Below, piece by piece: positions 8,356 through 16,930 of a DNA stretch of 18,000 nt (the first letter of the stretch is position 1; each line of letters opens with the position of its first letter). The stretch comes from Owenia fusiformis. Lineage: Eukaryota; Annelida; Polychaeta; Sabellida; Oweniidae. Below the pieces are notes generated by a model, which saw nothing but the letters and a program-made list of their open reading frames with translations, did not search any database and had not been told where the DNA came from. The stretch spans positions 1 through 18,000 of the forward strand of contig CAIIXF020000376.1 in NCBI GenBank assembly GCA_903813345.2, given 5' to 3'. Made by a program: the position numbers and the translations under genes.

Positions 8356-10684
8356 ACTGCATGTTTTTGAAATTCGTCTAGTCAGGGGCTACTGTAAACC
8401 AAGCTCCCTCTGTCTACGGGCCTGACATTAATGAGAATCACAATAATGTATTATAATAATTGTATACAGTCTACGTTCCATGTTATAAATTCAAGAATAC
8501 ATCTAATAAAAAGATAAAGTGTTTGTCTATGTCAAATACATGAAAGTGAAATGGAGCCCCTTCTTGTTTTCGCAATTCCCTGCTTCAAAATTGTATACAC
8601 AATTGTATAATGCTGCTTATATTATCAGATTGGTTCTCAATAAATACCTCCCCTCCCTACCTTCTTAACCAGATAATAACCTTAGCTGCTATTAAAATTG
8701 AAATATCTCGATTTATAGTTTTTAAGTTATTCTAGGTATGTGGGCTGTCATTCAACAGGGGGGGGGCATGTTTTACCCATTTTAAACAAAGGACAATATA
8801 TAAGCCCTTTTGTATTATTGTACACATGTAACGTTGCCCATTACCGTTGCCATTTTCGTGTGAAATACATATAAATACCAGGACCAAAACGAATACCCTT
8901 CCCGGGGTATTCCCGCTTGAATCTACCACTGGATGAATACAAAATGCGTTTCCTCTATATACGCTCACACTACTAATACAGATTTAAATATATGTCTACA
9001 TATTAATTTTATTGTAAAGAACATGAGTGCATATAGGGAACAATGCAATTATTTTACTTCTTGACACGGGATGAATTAACTCTTTACACCTCTATGCCCT
9101 TCTTGACACACGCCGTGCAACGCAGTGCAAAGACCATGCCAAAAGTCTTGACTCACGTTGTGCCAATTATTGGAATCTCATAACTCGCTCTTGGCACATC
9201 CATAATTTTGTGAAATCAACTGACTAAATTACCAAAAGAAATACGTATAATATTTTACCATGAAGTAATTCTACGTAACTGTATATTCTTACTAATCTAG
9301 TATTGAAATAGTACAAGCACTTTCTCCAGTTCTTTTAATTTTGATCTATTTTATTCATTCATGTTTTCGCAGACTATTTAGAACATGTATAAAGAAATAT
9401 CAAACAGAAGTTGTTGTATGTACAGTGACAAACTGACTTATTTAAACATTTTGGCAATTTCATACCGTCTTTTGAAATAATATTGTCAGCTCCTACAGGC
9501 GATGCTAATCGACTCGTTGATTCTTAGTGAAGACGAAACACGGGGGGGGGGGTCTACCCACCTATATACAACCTACCGTCGAGCAAAAACCCACAGATGT
9601 CTGAAAATGTAGGGGGGGTTAATAAACTCCTGTATATATTGCATTTGTCAATATGAGAAATAGATAAAACACAGCATTGTTTGAAACTGATATAGTTGTT
9701 GTTCCATGCACTCATGTTTGCAAAATAATGAGTACTTAATGCAATATTTACTATCATATCGCTAAATTCAACTTCTAAATATGTGAATGATCTTTTATAT
9801 CTTAAATAAGTAAGATCAATGGCTGTCTTTTACTCATTTTGATTCAAAGATACAAAAGGTGCAAATATATCACATTTGTGTCACAGTCATACGAAATATA
9901 TTATTGAAATCACCGGTGAACGTTGAAAATGAAAGACCCGATTTTCCACGATTACGATTTTGTAGGACCTGATGCTATCGCCTGAGTATTCTGATTATAC
10001 CGTGAGTAGAGCCCGATGAGGTAGTGCACTATTAAATATGCAGTTCATGAAAATCTAGTTGAAGCGACAGTTATGCCTGCCATTTGTGACATCGGTGTCT
10101 GACTTTATCGTTATCAGCCTATTCCATGGTGAGAAAATATAAATACCTGTTTTTCAATATCAGCATTTCTCTTTGCTTCCTAAAAGAAGCCATATGAATA
10201 GCTGATTAAAAAAGGTTAACATTTATTCGTTTAATTGTAAGGCATACCCACGACTGTATTTTGGTTATACTATAGACAGAGAAACATAATCTCCATATTG
10301 TTTGAGGATTCAAATTTTATCTTGTTGGATATATCAGTGGATTGTACCAATGAATAAAAGGACTATGTTACACAGGGGGTTCAATAAGTACTGATAAAAA
10401 ATACTGTAATATATTTATTACGCATAAATATTTTTTTTAAATATCTGACTACATCAGTCATTTTGAAAAACCATGCAGATGTCACAATCATTTGATTTAT
10501 TGCACTAGTAGAACTAGCAATGAAGGATAAAAGAAAACATTATCGGAACTCCGGCCAGTCTTGAAACTACTTAACTCCTGTGTTGTTGTTTACTGGAGGT
10601 ACACTTGATAAGAAACGGTCAAGAATGGATAAACATTAAGCATATATATTAACAACAAATAGACAACAGTAAATAACAAATACG
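8356..10684. other. Long low-copy AT-rich interval, no gene supported
   Basis: It holds G runs at 8758-8766 and 9542-9552 and short open frames on the minus strand (8732-8968, 9554-9757) that run through those homopolymers and lack motifs. A TATAAATA sits at 10138-10145 with no reading frame or clear initiator at the right distance. No repeats, transposon ends or RNA genes were recognised. Confidence 0.55.
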
Positions 10685-10686
10685 TA

Positions 10687-10960
10687 CACTCCCCTCCATA
10701 AGTTTGGCAACATTTTTCCCCCATTGAACTACGTGTTAAAGCCTCTTTACGTTTGAATTTTTATTTACTTAACCGGCGATGAAATAACTTATAATATTGA
10801 TGGAAACGTAACTTAGCTTTATTTCCAATACCTCCAAATGTTCTCAATTTTTTTTCCTCAATTACAATAGGTCGAAAATTGATGATAAATTTGATGAATT
10901 TTTGAAAATCGTCATTACCATGTAATCCAATGGGAAATGGAGGGTTCGGGGCAAATCAGA
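10687..10960 (+). repeat. Left terminal inverted repeat of the palindromic MITE
   Basis: It pairs with 11290-11564. Shared blocks include GTTTGGCAAC, CCCCCATTGAACTACGTG, TTAAAGCCTCTTTAC, TTGATGGAAACGTAA and CAATTACAATAGGTCGAAAA. Confidence 0.9.
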
Positions 10961-11289
10961 AATCAGGATATCTTTTCAGTAAAAGATTTAGCAAAAAATA
11001 TTTTTATATAGAAAATTGAATTGTCTAACTTTTTTGAACACTAAGTGTTTAGTTTATTTGATGAATATTAAAGTTACAGCGCTTCAAAGTCATTTTTTGA
11101 AAATAATTTTTCGCCTCCTGTGTTATTTCAATGGGAGATGTTTTTTGAAAAACAATTTTGACTTTAAAGCCCTATAACTTTGTTGAACCTGAAAAAACAT
11201 ATCAATTTTTTGCTAATTAAAGTTAGCAAATTCAATGGCCTGCCTAACTCGTATTTTTTGCAAGGACTCGGATAGATGGATATTCTGTT

Positions 11290-11564
11290 ATATGACTTGC
11301 GGCAAACCTACCATTTCCTGTTGGTTAACATGGGAATGTCGATTTTCAAAAAATCATCAAATTTATCATCAATTTTCGACCTATTGTAATTGAGGAAAAA
11401 AATTGAGAAAATTTGGAGGTATCGGAATTAGAGTCAAATTACGTTTCCATCAATAGCATAAGTATTTTCACCGCAGGTTATGTAAATAAATATTCAAAGG
11501 TAAAGAGGCTTTAACACGTAGTTCAATGGGGGAAAAAAGGTTGCCAAACTTATGGAGGGGAGTG
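11290..11564 (-). repeat. Right terminal inverted repeat of the palindromic MITE
   Basis: Inverted copy of 10687-10960 with scattered substitutions and 1-2 bp indels. Outer end GGGGAGTG abuts TA. Confidence 0.9.
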
Positions 11565-11566
11565 TA

Positions 11567-12266
11567 TATTTAAGCTCAGATGTAAACTAAATGTCTCCAT
11601 AAACTCAAATTATCTCCATAATAGCCCTGATCGTCTCTAATTATGGTAATGTGACTCTCCCACAAACAAATTATAAAACTACAAAGTCCGAACCATCTCA
11701 ATTAAGTATGAACCGTGCTTAAAGCAAGTAAATTACTAGAAATTCGCTTAAAGCAAGTAAAATTCAAGTCCTAACCATCTCGGAGATAAGCATTATCTAT
11801 GCTTATTACAAGTAAAATGGTACAGAAAATAAGCCCAAAGGCAAGTAAAATGCAAGTCCAAATCGTCTCAAAATATTCCGTCTCTAATAATCAATAAGAG
11901 TCATATGCAATCGAACGCCTTGAAATTCTTCCTCGACGTTACTTGTGGCTATCAACAAATTTCTGATGGCTGTTTGTTTTTTGACCTTACTACTGGATAC
12001 AATCAAATTTAAAGAAGATAATGATAACGATTTTTCTCAATTATTCATGAATTTGATCAAGCCTTGATGGTTATTTTATAAGCAACTGAGCTATATCTAA
12101 CTACAGGAAATAGAATTTTAGCTGTAGTCCCAATTAGTCAAGGAGGAGCAATAGGCCCGCCTTTATTGATAATTTTCACCGCTGAATAAAAGTCCATATC
12201 TCAAAACGTATTGGGACCCCTTATGTGAAAAACTAGCATAATTTAAACATTTGTTATTCTAATATA
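11567..12266. other. Low-copy interval with decayed 'AAGCAAGTAAA' repeats
   Basis: Within 11690-11870 the motif 'aaagcaagtaaa' appears near 11722, 11750, 11807 and 11840, together with 'caagtcc(t/a)aacc(a)tctc'. This suggests a very degenerate tandem repeat. The rest (11880-12266) shows no gene or repeat I recognise. Confidence 0.45.
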
Positions 12267-12327
12267 CAGAGTGGGCCAAAAAATTTTGCAACTTTTTTAA
12301 AAGGCTAGAAAAGTATCAAAACATTAG

Positions 12328-12336
12328 GGTATTGCC
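12328..12336 (+). repeat. Target-site duplication GGTATTGCC, left copy
   Basis: Identical to 13038-13046. The homologous empty site in the opposite arm (15504-15512, read on the minus strand) is AGTATTGCT, 7 of 9 matching and present once. Confidence 0.85.
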
Positions 12337-13037
12337 TAGCCTTGCCCCAAGTCGGTCTCTTTTACTTATTTTTTCTATTATGACCGCCTTGTACCAAAGA
12401 GAAAGCCACGTGCTTTACCGACAGTTTGTTTATGTCGGTGATTTTGACCAATAGCACGCGATCTTTCAATGTCTAAATTTAGGTTACAAACACACGAGGT
12501 AATACAGTTGTTGATTTTGCTCCAATCAGCAAGTTAGTATCGGAACCTTTGATAGTGGCATTGTGGGAAGTCCTACCTCGCTTTACTTTCATCAGCTAGC
12601 AAAACTGAAAATGACCCTCGCAAAATCGATAAACGTTTTATTTGCCAAATATAATTGAAAGTAATTTGAATGTAGTGAACCGATTTAATATCAGAAAGTT
12701 GATGACTGATCAGTTCACATATAAACACTTATAGTTATGCTGTAAAAAGGATAATGAAAAGTTATTATGTTTCTGGTGAATGCGTTTTAATTGTAAGGGA
12801 GATACCTGGATTTGCAGACTGCAAGCATGCCGCATATAACTTCACAACCGCATGGCGAACACGTGGATTTATTTATTGATTTTTGTGTATGACTACCGCT
12901 ATTGGCTAATGCTATAGGGCACGCGTACAAGTTGGTGCATAATTTATCATAATAACAGTGGAGATGTATCGGATTACACAAGGCGGTAATAATTCAAGAT
13001 CAGATAAAGTAAAAAATACCGACTTGGGGCAAGGCTA
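12337..13037. mobile_element. 701-bp non-autonomous element, 9-bp target duplication (Mutator-like signature)
   Basis: The perfect 20-bp inverted termini start TAGCCTTGCCCCAAG and end CTTGGGGCAAGGCTA. The match continues imperfectly for about 60 bp, including CCGCCTTG/CAAGGCGG. The flanks are the direct 9-mer GGTATTGCC at 12328-12336 and 13038-13046. A 9-bp duplication is the usual size for MULE elements; because the end bases are partly ambiguous, a 5-8 bp reading cannot be ruled out. Inside are three CCAAT-type pentamers (for example gaCCAATagc near 12450) and no transposase. The longest frame is a 64-codon minus-strand one at 12787-12981 without known motifs. The element sits in the left arm of the fold-back transposon; the other arm shows the unoccupied site at 15504-15512. 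Confidence 0.82.
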
Positions 13038-13046
13038 GGTATTGCC
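13038..13046 (+). repeat. Target-site duplication GGTATTGCC, right copy
   Basis: Identical to 12328-12336. The arm sequence 'ataaaaaaaatatttacag' resumes immediately after, as in the opposite arm. Confidence 0.85.
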
Positions 13047-13325
13047 ATAAAAAAAATATTTACAGAAACTTAAGGATAGGCATATTTTACCAGTCAAATA
13101 CTAAAGCTAAAACTGGCTTCAAATGTTTTTGTCAGATCTTTGAATATCAATGGTCAATTGTTCATGTGTCCGAGATTTACCATTTTTCCTAGAAAATGTG
13201 ACTTTCTATGATTTTATGTAATCAACTATAACACATTCATAATGTTCACTAAATCTTGGAAAACTGTTTAAACAATGTCTACCTCAATGTATAGTTTATA
13301 TCAGTATCTAGTCACTATGGCATTA
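13047..13325 (+). repeat. Left arm of the fold-back transposon (middle segment)
   Basis: It lies between the two inserted elements and pairs with 15226-15503 in inverted orientation. There are long identical blocks such as 'cagatctttgaatatcaatgg', 'attgttcatgtgtccgag', 'taccatttttcctagaaaatg' and 'agtatctagtcactat'. Confidence 0.92.
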
Positions 13326-13368
13326 TTATGTCCCCACCACATAGTGTGGGGCCATATTGTCGTCCTAG

Positions 13369-13432
13369 GCGCGTCCGTCCGTCCGTCTGTCTGTCTGTCT
13401 GGTTGTCTGTCTGTCCGTCCGTACGTCCGGCA
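13369..13432 (+). repeat. GTCC/GTCT microsatellite
   Basis: Tetranucleotide tract 'gtccgtccgtctgtctgtct' with one ggtt interruption and returning GTCC units. The 68-codon frame across it (Ser/Val/Arg/Cys-rich) is a by-product of the repeat. Confidence 0.9.
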
Positions 13433-13540
13433 GTTTTCTCCAAAACCGCTACAGGTATCACCATCTAATTTTCAGGAATAACTTATGAGTGCCTATAGAT
13501 GTGGATGAAAAAAATTTAATTCGAAACCTACTTCCTGTCG

Positions 13541-13903
13541 GCCATTTTGAAGTCAAATGCTAAAATCCTTGTCTGCAAACTTTAAGAAAAACTGCTTCAC
13601 AGTTGCTTTTAAAACTTTAACATCTTGTTCAGCTCACTTCATTCTAGATCTGATTAGGTTTTGGACCTGCTAGCTCAGTCATGTCAGCCATTTTGAATGT
13701 CTTAAGAAAAGTTAGCGCGCGATAATACTTTGTATCATATTGAATGGTGTTTTTGAGTTTTCATACTTTAACTATTTAGTAGCTTTATAAATAATTTCAG
13801 ATGTACTTTGCTGTAAAAGCCTACTTTATTGTTAACAGTAGTTATATGTGATAATTTTGTAAAAAGAAATCAGCAAAAACTCATAAGGACTTTTTTATTG
13901 TCG
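13541..13903 (+). repeat. Degenerate leading copies of the ~162-bp repeat
   Basis: 'gccattttg' anchors at 13541, 13687 and 13904 with 146- and 217-bp steps. Between them are recognisable but diverged versions of 'aaaatc(c)ttgtctg', 'attttcaggaataactta' and 'tctagatctgattag'. The block at 13435-13540 also aligns with the monomer's second half. Edge copies of a tandem array are expected to decay in this way. Confidence 0.65.
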
Positions 13904-14790
13904 GCCATTTTGGATTTTTCGGTCCTAAAATCTTGTCTGTGAAGTCTTGTCTGCGCGTTTTCAGGTGAACCGTCTGGTGGATCAATTTCAAATTTTCAGG
14001 GATGATTCTTAGTATAAAAATCTAGATCTCATTAGTTTTTTGGCATTCTGGGTAAATGTCAAGGCAGCCATTTTGGATTTTCCGTCCTAAAATCTTGTCT
14101 GTAAAGTCTTGTCTACTCGTTTTCAGTAGAACTGTTTGGTAGATCAATTTCAAATTTTCAGGAATGATTCTTAGTATGAAAATCTAGAACTGATTAGTTT
14201 TTTTGCATTCTGGGTAAATGTCAAGGCAGCCATTTTGGATTTTCCGTCTTAAAATCTTGCCTGTAAAGTCTTGTCTACGCGTTTTTAGGTGAACGGTTTG
14301 ATAGATCAATTTCAAATTTTCAGGGATGATTCTTTGTATGAAAATCTACATGTGATTATTTTTTTTTGCATTCTGCGTAAATGTTAAGGCAGCCATTTTG
14401 GATTTTCTGTCCTAAAATCTTGTCTGTAAAGTCTTGTCTACCCGTTTTCAGGTGAACCGTTTGCTAGATCAATTTCATATTTTCAGGGATGATTCTTAGT
14501 ATGAAAATCTACAAACAGATTAGTTTTTTGACATTCTTGGTAAATGTCAAGGCAGCCATTTTGGATTTTCCATCCTGAAATCTTGTCTGTAAAGTCTTGT
14601 TTACATGTTTTTCTGGTTAACTGTGTGACGGATCAATTTCAAATTTTCAGGGGTGGTTCTTAGTATGAAAATCTAGAACTGACTAAATTTTTGGCATTCT
14701 GGGTAAATTTTAAGGTGGCCACTTTGGATTTTCCGTCCTCAAATTGTGTTGGTAAAGTCTTGTCTACTCATTTTCAGGATAACCATTTCA
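13904..14790 (+). repeat. ~162-bp tandem repeat, about 5.5 copies
   Basis: The anchor 'gccattttggatttt' occurs at 13904, 14067, 14229, 14392 and 14555, and as 'gccactttgg' at 14718; the steps are 162-163 bp. Each unit reads: 'ccgtcctaaaatcttgtctg', 'taaagtcttgtctac', 'cgttttcaggtgaaccgttt', 'gatcaatttcaaattttcag', 'gatgattcttagtatgaaa', 'gcattctgggtaaatgtcaa'. Copies are about 85-95% alike. The last copy runs into the right end of the cassette. Confidence 0.95.
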
Positions 14791-14900
14791 CGGGATCACC
14801 ACTTGGTGGGGACATTTTGTACACATTTGTGTTCTTGTGTTATATTGTATTTATTAATTATCTATAATGTTCTATGCATCCCCCTTTCACCTTCCCTATC

Positions 14901-15227
14901 GCTCCCAGCCATCGTGCAAAAGTCATTTTGGAAAATCTGGAGGAGAACAAGCCTTGATTCATTAGTCCTGATGAATGGCTGCCAAATACCCCAGATGCCA
15001 ACTCCTGTGACTATAACAATTGGGGGCACCTGGAGCAGCTTAATGCAGTTAATGATAATCCCCCACGAACTATTGTTAAACTAAAATAAGTTCTGCAGGA
15101 AAAGTGGAGAGAACTACCACAAGAATTGCTGGATCGCGCCATTGACCAATTCCGCCCATGTCTTCTTGCGCGCTGTAGAGAAGGTGAAAGGTGGATGCAT
15201 AAAATGTGTTTAATAAATAATCAATAG
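14901..15227 (+). pseudogene. Tc1/mariner-family transposase, C-terminal remnant
   Basis: Read in the frame of CAT at 14910, the stretch gives about 105 codons with only two internal stops (TGA 14955, TAA 15087) and no frameshift. Recognisable pieces in order: PSHRAKVILENLEENK just after where the second catalytic aspartate should be; FISPDEWLPNTPD, equivalent to the family's SPDEWPPNSPDLNP; CDYNNWGHLEQ, carrying the third acidic residue region; and EKWRELPQELLDRAIDQF near the end. It stops at TAG 15225. Everything upstream, including the DNA-binding domain and the first two catalytic acids, is missing because the reading frame meets the inverted arm at about 14900. The 112-codon plus-strand frame at 14746-15084 is a different, meaningless frame. 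Confidence 0.85.
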
Positions 15228-15540
15228 ATACATAATATTATAGTGACTAGATACTGGTATAAACTGTACTAGACATTGGTTAAACAGTTATCCAAGATTG
15301 TAACAATTTTAGTGAACATAATGAATGTGTTCTTGTTGATCACATAAATGAAACATTTTCTAGGAAAAATGGTAAAACTCGGACACATGAACAATAGACC
15401 ATTGATATTCAAAGATCTGATAAAAAAACTGAGGTCCAGTTTAGCTTCAGTATTTAAATGGTAAAATATGCCTATCCTTAAGTTTCTGTAAATAATTTTT
15501 TATAGCAATACTGATTACATATTTTTGGTATTGATAAGAA
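15160..15540 (-). repeat. Right arm of the fold-back transposon (uninterrupted)
   Basis: It is the inverted partner of the interrupted left arm. It starts inside the transposase 3' coding end and runs through the 3' flank. Because it lacks both insertions it acts as an internal pre-insertion reference. Confidence 0.88.
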
Positions 15541-15751
15541 AAATAACCTCAAACTTATAGCTTAGAAACCTAAATCGTATAGTTAAAATAATTTTGTATT
15601 ATTTTCTGTTGCATTGTGTACTCCAAATTGTGAAAAATTGGGATTTTATTTTTTGATGATTTTTTGACCTCTGTTAATGGCAGGCATAATTCAGCCTAAA
15701 AGCCGGACGTATATTGAACAGTTATAATAAAAATTATTAGGGGACACATGT

Positions 15752-16018
15752 AGGTATGTTAATGTTAGGTCAAATATCGCTGCGCTATAGTGTGCTACCA
15801 ACTCCTTTACGAGGGGTGATGAATAAGTAATGGACGCTTTTTTACACAGATGCTTTTTATAGACCAATCCCTTCGATTTTCTTACCAGTGATACATCATT
15901 CAATTATCTATCAACTCTGAAGATTTGAAGACAAAATGTATAATATATGTTGATATATCCTCATTTCCGTGCAGGAGGTACGGGTACCCCGGGACCGACA
16001 TTTACGTCACATATTCTG
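15752..16018 (+). repeat. Left arm of second fold-back element
   Basis: Inverted partner of 16688-16925. It includes a near-palindromic GC-rich core GGTACCCCGGGACC at 15983-15996. The two opposed short open frames here (15691-15903 minus, 15925-16116 plus) are chance. Confidence 0.88.
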
Positions 16019-16302
16019 AAGCTATTTTAGTTTGTTTAACATGCAATGCAGTTGAATGCAGGCTGAACAAAACAAACCATTATGGTCATGAATTACCCCA
16101 TTTTGTAATGCCATAGTTGATTTTGAATATTTTATCATCACTATGTGGTATTCATGCCACATTCATTCCACAGGGCCCTCTAAACAATTCCATCAACTGC
16201 TACATGTACAGGATTCCTCATCCTCTTAACTCAAGATTGTGAGACAAGGCTGAATCTATTCTCTGACATGGAAGCAAGATACAGTTGCATGGGTTGTTTT
16301 AT

Positions 16303-16580
16303 TTAATCAATGATAATAAACCTGAGTCCTTTCTCTATCGAAATAAGTAGTGTAGAAATAAACAAGTCACGTGTGAGCAGATGTGGACAATATAGTGCAT
16401 TGGCCAAGGGCTCAATTTTGAGGTCCAGGGATATTGTTTTCTGAACATTTTGAGATCTGTGGGCAGGTGCATTGTCCATATGGAGTAGGGTGTTCCCCTC
16501 TCTCCTCACCTCTTTCTTCCACAATGCTTTCTCAAATTGACCTGCAAACCCCTTCCATACAACACTCTGACATTACAATA
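16303..16580 (-). pseudogene. Mariner (DD34D-type) transposase catalytic-domain remnant
   Basis: On the minus strand the frame ending at 16303 reads ...QFEKALWKKEVRREGNTLL then HMDNAPAHRSQNVQ. This matches the family's second catalytic-aspartate motif (HxDNAPAH); the Asp codon is at 16474-16476. About 35 residues later comes YCPHLLTRDLF, a decayed form of YSPDLAPxDxxLF whose last Asp is the third catalytic residue; the spacing is close to the 34 residues of mariner proteins. The frame then reads STLLISIEKGLRF, similar to the segment after the catalytic core, before stopping. The open frame as usually called would begin at a TTG (16524) and is not a real start. The first catalytic Asp and the DNA-binding domain are absent, so it is inactive. 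Confidence 0.82.
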
Positions 16581-16668
16581 CTTTCTGTGTATGTGTTACC
16601 AGTCAGCAAAAAATTTCAAACAATACAACACTTCTTGCATATAAAAAGGTCAAATCTAACGTAAATTT
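16479..16668 (-). repeat. Direct duplication of a transposase segment, copy A (inside)
   Basis: From 'catatggagtagggtgttcc' to 'catataaaaaggtcaaatctaac', this segment is repeated in the same orientation at 16931-17121. Copy A continues leftwards into the rest of the catalytic domain. Confidence 0.88.
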
Positions 16669-16687
16669 ACCAAACTGGCTAAAAACT

Positions 16688-16925
16688 GAATATGTGACGT
16701 AAATGTCGGTCCCGGGGTACCTGTACCTCCATCACGGAAATAAGGATATATCAACATATATTATATATTTTGTCTTCAAATCTTCAGAATTGATAGATAA
16801 TTGAATGATGTATCACTGGTAGGAAAATCAAAGGAATTGGTCAATAAAAAGTATCTGTGTAAAAAAACGTCCATTACTTATTGATCACCCCTCGTATTAG
16901 ACGTCCTAACATTTTCATACCATTG
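16688..16925 (-). repeat. Right arm of second fold-back element
   Basis: Inverted partner of 15752-16018. It lies exactly between the two direct copies of the transposase segment. Confidence 0.88.
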
Positions 16926-16930
16926 ACTTA

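Larger units (their letters stand above)
10687..11564. mobile_element. 878-bp palindromic Tc1/mariner-like MITE (fold-back element)
   Basis: The element starts CACTCCCCTCCATAAG and ends with the reverse complement CTTATGGAGGGGAGTG, and is flanked on both sides by TA (10685-10686, 11565-11566). TA target duplication and this style of terminus are characteristic of Tc1/mariner elements. The inverted match is about 90% identical by eye for the outer 240 bp (10687-10930 against about 11330-11564). It continues, more diverged, to the centre near 11125: 'aaagttacagcgcttcaaagtc' at about 11071 pairs with 'gactttaaagccctataacttt' at about 11160. The whole element therefore folds into one hairpin. There is no transposase frame; it is non-autonomous. 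Confidence 0.9.
13329..14814 (+). mobile_element. 1486-bp tandem-repeat cassette with short terminal inverted repeats
   Basis: It begins TGTCCCCACCA and ends TGGTGGGGACA, an 11-bp perfect inverted match (12 bp with the next base). In order it contains a secondary palindrome (CCCCACcacatagtGTGGGG), a GTCC/GTCT microsatellite, degenerate copies and then five to six good copies of a ~162-bp repeat, and the end. It interrupts the left arm of the fold-back transposon: arm sequence stops at 'cactatggcatt' and resumes after about 14840. The layout (flank, microsatellite, ~160-bp monomers, flank) resembles mollusc tandem-repeat elements such as the 'pearl' and Helentron-associated families, but no sequence comparison was possible. 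A convincing target duplication is not visible. Confidence 0.72.
12267..15673. mobile_element. Fold-back Tc1/mariner element carrying two later insertions
   Basis: Sequence at 13047-13325 ('aacttaaggataggcatattttacca', 'cagatctttgaatatcaatgg', 'gtatctagtcactat') is repeated inverted at 15226-15503 at roughly 85% identity. The inverted match resumes on the far side of each insertion: at 14850-14905 against about 15160-15215 ('tatgcatcc-cctttcaccttc'), and at about 12310-12336 against 15504-15540. The loop between the arms encodes the end of a mariner-type transposase. The element is thus an inverted duplication of a transposon's 3' end. The outer ends are tentative: TA-CAGAG at 12265-12271 and CTCTG at 15669-15673. 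The right arm is about 100 bp longer than the left near its tip, so a deletion on the left is likely. Confidence 0.75.
15752..16925. mobile_element. Second fold-back element enclosing a mariner transposase remnant
   Basis: The left arm (about 15752-16018) and right arm (16688-16925) are inverted copies at high identity. Shared blocks include CGAGGGGTGAT-AATAAGT, ACCAGTGATACATCATTCAA, 'gatatatcctcatttccgt' and GTACCCCGGGACCGACATTT. The arms differ by an indel of about 40 bp near the outer end, where both resume at 'ggtatg--aatgttagg'. The 670-bp loop carries part of a minus-strand mariner transposase. No certain target duplication is visible, and the outer ends are placed only where similarity stops. 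Confidence 0.78.

Noticed and set aside
9100-9200. Paired TTGGCA/TGCCAA-like sequences near 9137-9200 as an operator or RNA structure
   Set aside because: The similarity is short and the spacing irregular; no adjacent gene or stable palindrome supports it.
10138-10145. TATAAATA as a promoter
   Set aside because: There is no initiator at the usual distance and no gene downstream; such octamers are expected in DNA this AT-rich.
13275-13481. 68-codon frame rich in Ser, Val, Arg and Cys
   Set aside because: It is a translation of the transposon arm and the GTCC/GTCT microsatellite, not a protein.
13904-14790. CRISPR-like regularly spaced repeats
   Set aside because: The whole ~162-bp unit is repeated, with no unique spacers, in a eukaryotic context; it is an ordinary tandem array.
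14746-15084. Longest plus-strand open frame (112 codons) as a gene
   Set aside because: It is in the wrong frame across the transposase remnant and starts inside the 162-bp repeat cassette; the meaningful frame is the one through 14910-15227.
15691-16116. Short opposed frames at 15691-15903 (minus) and 15925-16116 (plus)
   Set aside because: Both lie in a fold-back arm and its edge, show no domain, and are not preserved in the opposite arm.
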